Source: Halomontanus rarus
GTDB lineage: Archaea; Halobacteriota; Halobacteria; Halobacteriales; Natrialbaceae
NCBI RefSeq assembly: GCF_029338335.1
Contig: NZ_CP119799.1
Reading direction: 5' to 3' (one strand)
Length of the DNA stretch: 64,000 nucleotides
Shown here piece by piece: positions 18,339-27,652 of this stretch (within the stretch, counting starts at the first letter, position 1; every line of letters begins with the position of its first letter). The translations under genes and the position numbers were made by a program. The notes under the pieces were generated by a model. That model was given only the letters and a program-made list of their open reading frames with translations, had not been told where the DNA came from and searched no databases.

Positions 18339-19313
18339 TTACCTGTTCGAACTCGTCTGTACCATCTGCTCGTAAATCGCGTTTGTGAGTTCGTCCTCCC
18401 GGTCGCCGTTGTAGTGCCAGAACATGATCCCGCGAAGATTCTGCTCGCGCAGATAATCGACCTTCCGGCGAACCGACCGAGGATCGTCGTAACTGATGAA
18501 ACCCTCCGGTCCCGTGAGATACGGTGCCTGAGCTTCAACATCCCAATGAGTGGTGTACGCATCGTTTTCGACGTACTCCGGAACGAGGTCCTCGTAATTG
18601 ATCCGAACGCCGCACCGGGAGTAAAACCCGGACCCGATGACCATCTTCTCCGGTGGGACGCCGCGGTCCGCGTACATCTCGATCGTGTTGTGGACGCTGT
18701 AGGTCGAGTTGTGCGGGGACGTGTAGAGGTTCGTGTGGTGGGTCCCTTCCTCCGAGAGCATGTCGTAGGTCATCACGTTGAAGAAGTCGTAGTGGGGCGT
18801 GACGGCCTCGAAGTCGATCCCCTCGATGTGACTCGGGGCGGTACTGGTCGCCGACGTGAGCAGGTAGTGCTTTCCGTCTTCTTCGCCCGCTTCGTCGAGA
18901 TACGAGCGGAGGGTTTCGACCATCGCAGTGTAATCGTCCCGATGCTGTGCCTCAGGGAACTCCCAGTCGTAGTCGAGTCCGTCCAAGTCGTACTCCCGCA
19001 GAAACTCGACGACGCTCTCTGCGAACCGTTCGCGGTTCTCCTGGGTCGCAGCCATCTCCGGAAAGTCCTCACACAGTCCCCAGCCGCCGACGGAGATCGA
19101 GACCTTCAGGTCCGGATTCTCCGCTTTCCGTTCCACGATCGGACGGATTCGATCCGGGTCACCGTTCCCGTCCGTGACGCCGCTGATAACCCCGTCGTCC
19201 GTCTTCGCGAACGAGTAGAACACGTGGGTCAACTTGTCCACTGGAAGGTCGGTCGAATTCCCGTCGGCGTACGCGCCGATGATATCGTCACCTGACACTG
19301 TCGTATCTGGCAT
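18339..19313 (-). CDS. GH18 chitinase-like glycoside hydrolase
   Basis: 324 residues from ATG 19313; a frame start at 19364 adds 17 non-conserved residues. Both GH18 signatures are intact: SISVGGWG at 72-79 and DGLDYDWE at 111-118, whose E118 is the catalytic acid. MTYDML and the terminal FWHYNGDRE are also typical. Hydrolyses beta-1,4 bonds next to N-acetylated sugars (chitin, chito-oligosaccharides, or the core of N-glycans in ENGase-type members). There is no signal peptide or carbohydrate-binding module, so it probably acts on imported oligosaccharides in the cytoplasm rather than on solid chitin. Confidence 0.93.
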   Translation of the reverse strand: MPDTTVSGDDIIGAYADGNSTDLPVDKLTHVFYSFAKTDDGVISGVTDGNGDPDRIRPIVERKAENPDLKVSISVGGWGLCEDFPEMAATQENRERFAESVVEFLREYDLDGLDYDWEFPEAQHRDDYTAMVETLRSYLDEAGEEDGKHYLLTSATSTAPSHIEGIDFEAVTPHYDFFNVMTYDMLSEEGTHHTNLYTSPHNSTYSVHNTIEMYADRGVPPEKMVIGSGFYSRCGVRINYEDLVPEYVENDAYTTHWDVEAQAPYLTGPEGFISYDDPRSVRRKVDYLREQNLRGIMFWHYNGDREDELTNAIYEQMVQTSSNR

Positions 19314-19468
19314 GTCTACGGTCCGAGTATCCGTAAACCCATCCAATAAACTTTCGGCGACCAACCTTCGACAGTACCGAGTGTAGAGCGAACACCGCCG
19401 TTCGCGATACTCGCTCTCCGTTGGATACTGCCAATCGCAACGAATTGATACGGTCTATCACCGAAAAT

Positions 19469-19495
19469 TCTAAGTTAGTATGTCAGAAACTTAGA
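19469..19495. promoter_or_regulatory. Inverted repeat at the start of isomerase (2)
   Basis: TCTAAGTT (19469-19476) and AACTTAGA (19488-19495) are perfect inverted 8-base arms with an 11-base spacer, ending one base before the ATG at 19497. In a leaderless gene this covers the transcription start, a good place for a repressor. Confidence 0.45.
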
Positions 19496-19496
19496 T

Positions 19497-20264
19497 ATGA
19501 TGACCGAACCCGCCATCCAACTCAGCCAATTCGACCGCTCTCTCGACCCGTTACAGGACCTCCTCCACGAGGTCAGTAGCGCGGGATTCACCGGCGTCGA
19601 ATTCTTTCAGCGGTTACCGGGGAGCGATCCCGACCTAATTTTACAATCACTCGAGCAGACCGGGCTCGAGACCGCCGGGGTGCACGTCTGGCCGGGGTGG
19701 TTCGAACACGATACGGAAGAGCGGTTCGAACTGTGTACCCGGATCGGGTGTACACGACTCATCGGCTCTCACTTCGACGAATGGACGTTGGCCGACGAGG
19801 ACTCTGTCGTCGAGTTCGCCGCCGAACTCGAGTCGGTCGCCGACTTCGTCGGCGAGCACGGATTCGAATTCCACTACCACAACAAGGGACGCGCCGGACG
19901 GACGCTCGAAAACGGCCAACTGGCACTCGAACGGCTGCTCGAGGAGCTCGACGACGACATCGGATTCCAGCTCGACGCCGCTCACGCAATCGAAATCGCT
20001 GCCGATCCGATCGAGTTACTCGAACGACACGCAGAGCGGATCGACACGATTCACTTTCGCGATGCGGTCCCCTCGGTCGACCACGCGGTCGCGATGGGGC
20101 AGGGGGATGTCGATCTCGAGGGCGTATACGCGGCGGCCGTGCGTGCGGACGTCGAGTGGGTCGTCTACGAGGGAAACCCTCGGCTGGACACGCTCCACAG
20201 CGCCCTCGAGTGGGCTCGCGGTGATCGATTCACCCGCGCGTCCGAGCCGACACTAGACGAGTAA
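19497..20264 (+). CDS. Sugar phosphate isomerase/epimerase-like TIM barrel (2)
   Basis: 255 residues (tandem ATG; 19500 would also serve). Same fold and motifs as the gene at 9909: SAGFTGVEFFQRL, FHYHNKGRAG, FQLDAAHAIEI, IHFRDAVPS, VVYEG. The two share VP-(G/S)-V-(E/D)-H-(S/A)-(I/V)-A-(L/M)-GQG and are clear paralogues. Metal-dependent isomerase or epimerase of unknown substrate. Divergent from the GH18 gene, which suggests a role with amino-sugar oligosaccharides. Confidence 0.87.
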   Translation: MMTEPAIQLSQFDRSLDPLQDLLHEVSSAGFTGVEFFQRLPGSDPDLILQSLEQTGLETAGVHVWPGWFEHDTEERFELCTRIGCTRLIGSHFDEWTLADEDSVVEFAAELESVADFVGEHGFEFHYHNKGRAGRTLENGQLALERLLEELDDDIGFQLDAAHAIEIAADPIELLERHAERIDTIHFRDAVPSVDHAVAMGQGDVDLEGVYAAAVRADVEWVVYEGNPRLDTLHSALEWARGDRFTRASEPTLDE

Positions 20265-20306
20265 CACGCCGGTCGGCGTCAGCGGCCAGGAATTGGAGGT
20301 ACGCAG

Positions 20307-20843
20307 TCAGGAATCGTCGTCGTCCGGTTGCGTCGCAAGATACTCGACGGCTCGCTTCAGGTTTTCGAATCGGCTCTCGAGCGTCAGATCGGCGAAAAAG
20401 GTCATCGGATCTCCGTCATTTTTCGCGTCGACGACCAGATATCGTCGCCACGATTCCTCGTCGAGGTACACGTCGTGGACGTTCTCGAAGGCGACTTCCA
20501 GCACGTCGTCCGATCGTTTGTTCCCGATCACGAATATGATTCGTCGGTCAGTGATCACGACCTGTATCTCGCGCGTCGGATAGTTTCTCGCGAGTTCATC
20601 GTCCGCGTCGCTCACCAACAAGACGCTCCCTCGAAACACGAACTGAGGTCGTTCGTCCTCGTCGAGATAGACGACCAACGGCATCCTTGACCGATCGTGG
20701 TGATTTGCGAGTGCTGCCGTCGACACCGTTTCGTCGCGAGCGTTCCGAGCTAACCGGGCGGCCTCGTGATCGATTTCTGTCTGCGATCGATCGAGGAGGT
20801 CCGCTCCCCTCCCGACACCGAAGAGCAATTCGAGCCAACCCAT
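20307..20843 (-). CDS. Hypothetical protein with PH-like domain
   Basis: 178 residues from ATG 20843 (MGWLELLFG); an in-frame start at 20876 is less likely. The first 35 residues are an Asp/Glu-rich helix; the rest is predicted beta-rich with VLLVSDADDE, REIQVVITDRRIIFVIG and WRRYLVVDAK, the strand-and-turn pattern of bacterial/archaeal PH-like (bPH) domains. No catalytic motif. Family recognised only at the fold level. Converges with isomerase (2). Confidence 0.6.
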   Translation of the reverse strand: MGWLELLFGVGRGADLLDRSQTEIDHEAARLARNARDETVSTAALANHHDRSRMPLVVYLDEDERPQFVFRGSVLLVSDADDELARNYPTREIQVVITDRRIIFVIGNKRSDDVLEVAFENVHDVYLDEESWRRYLVVDAKNDGDPMTFFADLTLESRFENLKRAVEYLATQPDDDDS

Positions 20844-21096
20844 CGTACACGTATTGTTCCAGTGCGCGGTATTCAATCCACCGACCGATCGCGTTCGTCA
20901 CTGAATCACGCCGCAATAGTACTGACTGTAGCGGTTCACGCAGCGATCGTACGGTCCTCGTCCGATCCGGTGTGCATCGACGCTCGATCAGCGGACGAGG
21001 CGATACTGGGGCCGACCGATCTCGAGGCTTCACACCGGTCGTTTCTCATTGCCGGCTTCCCAAAGTATTATCTGGGTCCCGTCGGCAGATATTCGT

Positions 21097-21747
21097 ATGT
21101 TACGGCGTATCGTTAGATATCCGGAATCGATGCTGCGCAGTCGAATTAGCACCGTCGGCGTCAAACGGGAAGCCGTGCTCGTGGTCGTTCTCGGAGCGCT
21201 CGGATCGATCGGCATCGGCTACTTCTCCTGGCAGATGTTCGCGACCCACACTGAGCCGCCCAGTTATCTGGAGTTTACGTTGATCGGTGAGAGTTTGGGT
21301 CCGCTACTCATGTTGCTCGGATTCTGGATCTGGTACGCCCTCTGTGCTCACTTTCTGGCGAAGCTATACAACGGCAGTCGCCCGTTTATCCGCGCGTTTC
21401 GAGCGTCGGCCTGGGCCCTCGTTCCGGTCGGGATTTGGCACCTCCTTCGATCGATAGTCGTAATCGCTCTGTTCCTGAGTGTGGAGTTCCCGGAAGATCC
21501 CGATGGAATCGAAGCCGAAGCGCAGATACAGACTGTTATGGAACTCGGTCTCGACAGTCCCGTGTACGTTGTGACGCTCCTCCTCGGTCTGGTATTCACC
21601 GTCTGGAGCTGGCATCTGCTCGCAGTTGGGATCGCTGAAGCGAAGGAAGTCTCCCTCGATGACGCGAAGAAAGTTGCCGTCGTTCCTGCGGGAACGGTTG
21701 CACTTTACATCGTCTGGCTCGCGCTTCAATGGCAGGGAATCCTCTAA
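21097..21747 (+). CDS. Yip1-like integral membrane protein
   Basis: 216 residues from ATG 21097; the frame extends upstream to 21049 but ATTCGT-ATG at 21097 is the conventional start (MLRRIVRYPESML). Five membrane helices at about 30-50, 75-95, 115-140, 160-185 and 195-213. The N-terminal short amphipathic segment followed by a five-helix core is typical of YIP1-domain proteins in haloarchaea. Role unknown. Not linked by strand or spacing to the importers. Confidence 0.65.
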   Translation: MLRRIVRYPESMLRSRISTVGVKREAVLVVVLGALGSIGIGYFSWQMFATHTEPPSYLEFTLIGESLGPLLMLLGFWIWYALCAHFLAKLYNGSRPFIRAFRASAWALVPVGIWHLLRSIVVIALFLSVEFPEDPDGIEAEAQIQTVMELGLDSPVYVVTLLLGLVFTVWSWHLLAVGIAEAKEVSLDDAKKVAVVPAGTVALYIVWLALQWQGIL

Positions 21748-21801
21748 GACCGGCTGTCGGAGACAACATTTATCCTTCGTCTCCGTCGACTGCGGTACAA
21801 T

Positions 21802-23808
21802 ATGACCGACGCTCCCCGTCGAGTTCGTCGCGATGTGACGGCCATCTCTCGTCGCAAGCTGTGCGGTAGCATTGCGACGGCCGGACTCGGCGCCGTTGCC
21901 GGCTGTATCGATCCTGATGCGTACGATCCGTCCGATCCCACGCGTCGACTCGACGGCCCGGCCTGGCACACGATCGTTTCGGGGTTCCTCCCGGAGGTAA
22001 ACGTCGGGCAACCCGACGGACTTCTCGAACGCTTCGCGTTCGACGTCGGATTCCGGCGACATCCCGAAACGGGGGAACCGACGTACGTCCTCGCTTCCTC
22101 GTTCGAAGAGACCGATTCGTCGGTCTCGATTACGCTTCGCGATGGTCTCGAGTGGAGCAACGGAGAACCACTAACGGGTTCGGATCTCGGCCGATGGGCG
22201 TTCATGCGCCGGATGGGATCGTCGTTGTTTCATCCGCCGTCAGCGATCCGATCGGGGAATCGTCGCCCTCGATCCGGCTTCGAGGCGATAACGGACGTCG
22301 AGTGGGACGAGCGAACTGTGACGGTGGCCGGGGACTTCGAGACCGTTCGGAGTCCGCTGTTCGAATTGAATACGTTCGTGGGACGGTATCCTCGGAGCTA
22401 CTACGAACGGCTCTGGGATGCGTTCGAGGAGTCGTTTCAGGGACGACGGACGGACGGGCAACCGCGGGGGTCGCGGTCGGAATTGATCGATGAACACATC
22501 CGCCGTATCGGTGATGAATTCCTGCCTTCGGAGGGAATCGTTCTGGAGGAAGAGTACGACGGAGACGGTATCGAAGCCGCCTACAGCGGCCTCTGGTACC
22601 CGACGAAGAGGGAGGACGGTGTCCTCTACTTCTCGCGAAACGACGCCCATCCATTCGCCGAGCGTACGGACGTAGAGACCGTCGCCTGGACGTTTCACGA
22701 GGGGCCCAACAGGCTCCGGAACGCTCTTCGGTCGGGAGCCGTCGATGGTGCGATGTTAACCGACGTGAACGACGAGTTGCTCGAAGAACTCCCCGACGAG
22801 TACGAGCGTTTCGAGGCCCACGGTGATCGTCTCGCGGGCGTGACGGTGAACCACGACGTGACGCTCCTTCGAAACCGCGACGTTCGCGCGGCACTGCTGT
22901 ACGCTATCGATCGAGATCAACTCGCCCAGAACCTCCGGCGGAGTACGGTCGAACCCGTTTCGACCCCCGGAATAACTGGCCAGTCACCGTCGTGGGGAAC
23001 CGACGGATTCCGCAAAGCGCTTCGATCGTACCGATACGACCTCGAACGAGCGACGACGCTCCTCACGAACGCTGGGTTCCGTCGGACGGACGGCGAGTGG
23101 CAGACCCCCGCCGGGGACACCTTCGACCTCGAACTACTCACGTCCGGTTCATCGACGTCGATGGAACACACGATCGCCGACCAGTGGTCCTCGTTCGGGA
23201 TCGACGCGACCGCTCGCTCGATCGAAGGGACGAGCTACCAGACTCGCCTTCAGGATGGAACCTTCTACACGGCAGTCGACGAGTGGTCGGTCGGGAGCGC
23301 TTCGGGACAGCGGCACAACCGTGCCGGTGAATACGTCGAATCACTCTTACAGGGCAACGACCACCGCTATTCTGGCTATCTCGTCGACGAGGTTGCGAGC
23401 GAGGTCGAGGCGAACCCCAACCTGTGGTGGTCGGACGAGGCGTCGACGGGAGCACGCACACTCGAGTTCGAGGCGCTGGACGATCTTCGGGGGATTACCG
23501 TCGAAGCGCCGCCGCTCGGGGCACCGACCGGTTCACTTCAGGAGTGGCCGTACCTGTACCACGCAATCCGCCTGCGGTCGGAACGCGAGCTCGACGCGGT
23601 GGCGGAACACGCGAAGATTTGCACGTGGGTCTACAACTATCAGGTTCCGGTTCTCGAATTACTCTTCGAGAAGCCGATGATCGTCCACGATACCGTAGAC
23701 TGGGAAGTTCCTCGTCCGAGCGACCCAATCTGGCGTTTCGCCGACGAAAAAAATCACTCGGGTGGCCTCTGGGCAGCGCTCGTCTGGGGCGAAGTGACCT
23801 CGGCGTAA
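21802..23808 (+). CDS. Orphan ABC substrate-binding lipoprotein (SBP_bac_5 family)
   Basis: 668 residues. Tat signal ISRRKLCG at 15-22 and lipobox AVAGC (Cys35). SBP_bac_5 features: GLEWSNGEPLTGSDLGRW near 115, RDVRAALLYAIDRDQLAQN near 356. Unlike the other two binding proteins here it has no permease or ATPase beside it, so it may feed one of the two importers or have become a sensor. It diverges strongly in sequence from both. Flanked by the Yip1-like gene and the DUF4129-DUF58 cluster. Confidence 0.88.
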   Translation: MTDAPRRVRRDVTAISRRKLCGSIATAGLGAVAGCIDPDAYDPSDPTRRLDGPAWHTIVSGFLPEVNVGQPDGLLERFAFDVGFRRHPETGEPTYVLASSFEETDSSVSITLRDGLEWSNGEPLTGSDLGRWAFMRRMGSSLFHPPSAIRSGNRRPRSGFEAITDVEWDERTVTVAGDFETVRSPLFELNTFVGRYPRSYYERLWDAFEESFQGRRTDGQPRGSRSELIDEHIRRIGDEFLPSEGIVLEEEYDGDGIEAAYSGLWYPTKREDGVLYFSRNDAHPFAERTDVETVAWTFHEGPNRLRNALRSGAVDGAMLTDVNDELLEELPDEYERFEAHGDRLAGVTVNHDVTLLRNRDVRAALLYAIDRDQLAQNLRRSTVEPVSTPGITGQSPSWGTDGFRKALRSYRYDLERATTLLTNAGFRRTDGEWQTPAGDTFDLELLTSGSSTSMEHTIADQWSSFGIDATARSIEGTSYQTRLQDGTFYTAVDEWSVGSASGQRHNRAGEYVESLLQGNDHRYSGYLVDEVASEVEANPNLWWSDEASTGARTLEFEALDDLRGITVEAPPLGAPTGSLQEWPYLYHAIRLRSERELDAVAEHAKICTWVYNYQVPVLELLFEKPMIVHDTVDWEVPRPSDPIWRFADEKNHSGGLWAALVWGEVTSA

Positions 23809-23857
23809 CCGTCCTGCCGTCGAAAACCGATACGCGATCCGGAATGTACGATAAAGA

Positions 23858-23865
23858 TTTATAAC
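23858..23865 (+). promoter_or_regulatory. TATA-like element before the DUF4129-DUF58-MoxR cluster
   Basis: TTTATAAC in AT-rich DNA, about 125 bases before the ATG at 23985. If used, the cluster has a leader of about 95 bases, unusually long compared with the leaderless genes around it. Confidence 0.4.
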
Positions 23866-23984
23866 CGATTGCTCACATTCGGTTGGTATGCTACGAGTTC
23901 GCAGAGAATCCCTTCTAGTAGGGACTCCGATGGCAGTCCCACTATGGAAGCGACTTTCGACCGGATGGGTGTCATCGAAGTAAT

Positions 23985-24956
23985 ATGGTACCAAGTATCA
24001 GTCAGACCGCTTTGAAGCAGGTTCTGGTCGGCGTGATCTGTATTACGGCGGTCAGTGTCGGCGCGGCAACGTTGAACGCGGCCGAACCGATCGGAGCCAG
24101 CGACAACCAGATGATCAATCCGCCGAGTCCGGGAGACGACGTAATTGACCCCGACGTTAACGCCTCGGAAACCGGTGAACAAACTGATCCGAACGCGGGC
24201 TCTTCCTCGTTCGCTTCCGTCACACGGTGTGTCGGCTTTCTTGATTCGACACTTGGAACCGTGTCCGTACTCGTCGGCGTTCTCGCACTCACGGGGCTGA
24301 TATACTTCCGATATAACCTCGCGATCTCGATGTTCGCCGGTTGGACGATCGCGCCGCCAGTGGCACTCGCGTACTTCATGCTCACCGACTGTGGCGGTGG
24401 CGGACCGACGTACGGAGGTGGCGGTGGTATCGGCGGTCTTGACTCGGCGGGTGAAACGATCGTTCCGGTGATGGACCTTCCACCGTGGTTGATGGCGGTT
24501 CTGATCGGCGGGGCGTTAGTGACCGCCGTCGCCGTTCTCTATCGCACCGCTGGCGAGGACGAAATCGCCGTCGTTCAAGAGGACGGGGACGACGACGAGG
24601 ACCCCGAACTCGACGAATTCGCCGAAGCGGCTGGCCGAGCAGCCGACCGAATCGAGAACCGCAACGTCGACGTGGACAATGCGGTGTACGAAGCCTGGGT
24701 AGAAATGACCGAATTACTCGACGTAGAGCGACCGGAAACGTACGCACCAGAAGAATTTGCCGAGGAAGCGATCGGACTCGGTATGGACGCTCCCGATGTG
24801 ACGGAACTCACGCGATTGTTCAACGAAGTCCGATATGGCGATCGGGACGCCGCGAAGCGAGAGGACCGCGCGCTCGAGGTTCTCCGGAACATCGAATCGG
24901 CGTACAGTACCGTTACTCCGGATCGTCAGGATATTGCCGGAGGTGACGAACAGTGA
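23985..24956 (+). CDS. DUF4129-domain membrane protein
   Basis: 323 residues: N-terminal helix (about 10-30), an Asn/Asp/Pro-rich outer segment, two helices near 95-125, a Gly-rich loop, one helix near 165-188, and a cytoplasmic Glu/Asp-rich C-terminal domain (VDNAVYEAWVEMTELL; RPETYAPEEFAEEA) that matches DUF4129. In many prokaryotes this domain is encoded beside DUF58 and MoxR genes, as here, in a proposed protein-complex maturation or cell-envelope cluster. Overlaps the next gene by four bases. Confidence 0.78.
   Translation: MVPSISQTALKQVLVGVICITAVSVGAATLNAAEPIGASDNQMINPPSPGDDVIDPDVNASETGEQTDPNAGSSSFASVTRCVGFLDSTLGTVSVLVGVLALTGLIYFRYNLAISMFAGWTIAPPVALAYFMLTDCGGGGPTYGGGGGIGGLDSAGETIVPVMDLPPWLMAVLIGGALVTAVAVLYRTAGEDEIAVVQEDGDDDEDPELDEFAEAAGRAADRIENRNVDVDNAVYEAWVEMTELLDVERPETYAPEEFAEEAIGLGMDAPDVTELTRLFNEVRYGDRDAAKREDRALEVLRNIESAYSTVTPDRQDIAGGDEQ
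24939..24946 (+). promoter_or_regulatory. Shine-Dalgarno site fixing the GTG start of the DUF58 gene
   Basis: GGAGGTGA ends six bases before GTG at 24953, inside the end of the DUF4129 gene. Confidence 0.6.
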
Positions 24957-26989
24957 GCGCCTCGTCGAGTTACGACGCGCTGGTTCGGAAGGCGGCGTTC
25001 GCACTCGGACTGATCGCCGTCGTCCTCGGTGCCGTGACGCTGATCGTCGTCACACCACTGGTTCACGTCCTCCCCTCTAGCTTCGCGCTTGTCGCCGCCG
25101 GCGGTGGGCTCGCGTTCCTCCTCGGACTCTGGATGTTGCGCACCCGACTGCGAAGCGACGTTTCGAACTCGCGGGCCCCCGACGTGGAACGAACACTTTC
25201 GACGCCACCGCCGGGTAACGACATCGACGAAGCGTTGTTCCGCGTTACGGAGTTCCGTCAGGGAACGGTCGAATACCGCGACCGGATCCAACAGCGACTG
25301 GCCTCGGCGGCCGTCGACGTGATCAGACAGCGTGACGATTGTTCTCGAGGCGAAGCAGTTCGCCAATTGGAGGACGGTACCTGGACCGACAACCCCTACG
25401 CAAAGTCGTTTTTCGCCGACGGCAGTCCGCCGAAGCGATCCCTGAGTGAGCGACTTCGCGACCGTCTCGCCGATGAAACCGACTCCTCGTACGAGCGGTG
25501 GGTTCGAATCACCCTCGACGAGATCGTCTCTCTGGCCGAAGTCGACGTCGGGAGTGATTCGCCCGCCGGCGAGGTCGACGACGAAGATGAGGACGAGGAC
25601 AGCGGATTCCTCTCGGCGGTACTGAACGGCTCGGTCGTTCCCGCTTCGACCAGTTACCGTACCGTTCCGGACCGGGAGCAAAACGATCGACAGAACGAGA
25701 ACGTCGTCTATCACGCTCTCGTAAACACGGGCCACTGGACGGGAATTAGCGCGTTCGCCCTCGTCGCTCTGGGCTGGGGAGTCGTGACGTTCGACCCGGC
25801 GGTGATGTTCCTCAGCGTGACCGCAATCGGTTTCGTCACGTACGCGCGCCTGATGACGGAACCGGGACTCAGTGACCTCGAGGTTGAACGAACCGTTTCG
25901 ACGCCGACCCCCCAGCCGGGTGATCCCGTCGACGTGACCGTTACGGTTCGGAACACCGGGGATTCGTTCCTTCCCGATCTTCGGTTGATCGACCGCGTTC
26001 CTGGGTCCATGGAGGTCGTCTCCGGTTCACCGCGGCTCGCGACGGGGCTCTCCGGGGGGTCGACCGCCTCGTTCTCCTACACCGTCGTCGCTGAACGGGG
26101 TGTCCACGAGTGGCCGCTGACGGTTCTCGGCCGCGACATTTCGGGATCGATCGAACGAGAGGCGACGATCGAAGTCGACGGAACGCTCGACTGCGCCCCG
26201 TCACTGAAGACCTGGTCCGACGCGCCGGTTCGATCGAAGACGTCGCTGTATTCCGGGCAGGTCGATACCGACATGGGCGGCGGCGGACTCGAGTTCTTCG
26301 CCATTCGTGAGTATCGCGAGGGAGATCCGATGAAACGGATCGATTGGAGCCGCCGTGCACGCACCGGTGAGTTCGCGACTATCGAATTCCGTCAGGAACG
26401 GTCTGCACAGGTGGTCCTGCTGTTCGACGCCCGCGAATCGGCGTACGTCTCCCCGGGCCCGAACGAACGTCACGCCGTCGACCACGCGGTCGACGCTGGG
26501 ATGGGTATGTTCGCCTCCCTGTTCGATCGGAACGATCTCGTCGGCGTCGCAGCGTTCGACACGGTCCCGTGTTGGTTGGCTCCGGGTGCGGGGGACGGAC
26601 ACGCCGAACGGGCGCGTCGTCTCTTCGCCGAACATCCGGCGATCGCGTCGACGCCGCCGAGTCTGCTCGAACTCGAGAACAAGTACGTCGATCCGATGAC
26701 TCACGTCCGCCGACAGCTGTCGCCGGAGGCCCAGATCATGCTGTTCTCGCCGCTGTGTGACGACTACCCGGCGGAGGTCGCGCGCCGACTCGATTCGATC
26801 GGACACCTGGTAACGATCGTGAGTCCGGATCCAACCGCGGATCGGACTATCGGGCAGCGGTTAGCGTCGATCGAACGCGCGATGCGCGTTCGGAACCTGC
26901 GGGAACACGGCATTCGAGTTATCGATTGGGAGTACGACGAACCGCTCGGACTTGAAATCGAACGCGCGAAACAGAGGTGGGCAGTATGA
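24953..26989 (+). CDS. DUF58-domain membrane protein
   Basis: 678 residues from GTG 24953, supported by a good Shine-Dalgarno. Two helices at about 16-58, a Glu/Asp-rich soluble segment, a further pair of helices near 255-295, then a CARDB-like extracellular domain (VTVTVRNTGDSFLPDLRLID) and the DUF58 signature REYREGDPMKRIDWSRRA near 445-462, followed by a von Willebrand-A-like region (VVLLFDARES). DUF58 proteins accompany MoxR AAA ATPases. Start and stop overlaps on both sides show one transcript with its neighbours. Confidence 0.88.
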   Translation: MSASSSYDALVRKAAFALGLIAVVLGAVTLIVVTPLVHVLPSSFALVAAGGGLAFLLGLWMLRTRLRSDVSNSRAPDVERTLSTPPPGNDIDEALFRVTEFRQGTVEYRDRIQQRLASAAVDVIRQRDDCSRGEAVRQLEDGTWTDNPYAKSFFADGSPPKRSLSERLRDRLADETDSSYERWVRITLDEIVSLAEVDVGSDSPAGEVDDEDEDEDSGFLSAVLNGSVVPASTSYRTVPDREQNDRQNENVVYHALVNTGHWTGISAFALVALGWGVVTFDPAVMFLSVTAIGFVTYARLMTEPGLSDLEVERTVSTPTPQPGDPVDVTVTVRNTGDSFLPDLRLIDRVPGSMEVVSGSPRLATGLSGGSTASFSYTVVAERGVHEWPLTVLGRDISGSIEREATIEVDGTLDCAPSLKTWSDAPVRSKTSLYSGQVDTDMGGGGLEFFAIREYREGDPMKRIDWSRRARTGEFATIEFRQERSAQVVLLFDARESAYVSPGPNERHAVDHAVDAGMGMFASLFDRNDLVGVAAFDTVPCWLAPGAGDGHAERARRLFAEHPAIASTPPSLLELENKYVDPMTHVRRQLSPEAQIMLFSPLCDDYPAEVARRLDSIGHLVTIVSPDPTADRTIGQRLASIERAMRVRNLREHGIRVIDWEYDEPLGLEIERAKQRWAV

Positions 26990-27513
26990 GCACGCAATGT
27001 GAGGAACTAACGGTCGTCGACGTCGATCACGCACCGACAGCGGTCAGCAGCACCGCCGCAATCATCGCCGCGGTCGTCGCGGCGATTACGAGCGCGCCGT
27101 TCGCACTTCTAGCGCTACCTCTCGGAATCGGTGGGGCTGGCATCGTCGCCGCCGGTCTTCGTCTCGGGGGGAAACGCGAGTGGGTGACCCTCGGGGCCGG
27201 GGCGTTGTTCCTCTCGATTCTCGTTGCCGGCGGGTTCGGAACGCCCGTGGAGTTCCTGCTCGTAAGCACCATCTCGACACTGCTCGCGTGGGACTTCGGC
27301 CAGAACGCCATTTCGCTAGGCGAGCAAATCGGTCGACACTCGAGGACGAAACGGAACGAGGTCATCCACGCGTCGGCCAGCCTCGTCGTCGCACTGCTCT
27401 CATCGGCGTTCGGTTATCTGGTGTACACGAACGCTGGGAGCGGTCGCCCGGTCGCGAGCCTCACGATGCTCGTCCTCGGCGTCGTCCTCTTGATCTGGGC
27501 GATTCGGACCTGA
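26986..27513 (+). CDS. Haloarchaeal hypothetical membrane protein in the DUF58 cluster
   Basis: 175 residues from ATG 26986, overlapping the DUF58 stop by four bases; GAGGTG at 26974-26979 is its ribosome site. Four or five membrane helices (about 25-60, 65-85, 90-110, 130-150, 155-173) with short loops. No recognised enzyme motif. Position between DUF58 and MoxR is the main clue to its job. Confidence 0.72.
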   Translation: MSTQCEELTVVDVDHAPTAVSSTAAIIAAVVAAITSAPFALLALPLGIGGAGIVAAGLRLGGKREWVTLGAGALFLSILVAGGFGTPVEFLLVSTISTLLAWDFGQNAISLGEQIGRHSRTKRNEVIHASASLVVALLSSAFGYLVYTNAGSGRPVASLTMLVLGVVLLIWAIRT

Positions 27514-27652
27514 TCCGCTTTTCAATCGGCTCCGGTTCACTTCACAACCTGCGGATGAACCCTGGCTAGGTGAACCAGTAGCGCTGATTATCCCTCGATT
27601 GCTAACTAATCGAACCGATAATCATAAGCCGGTTCGTTCAGATATCAATACG

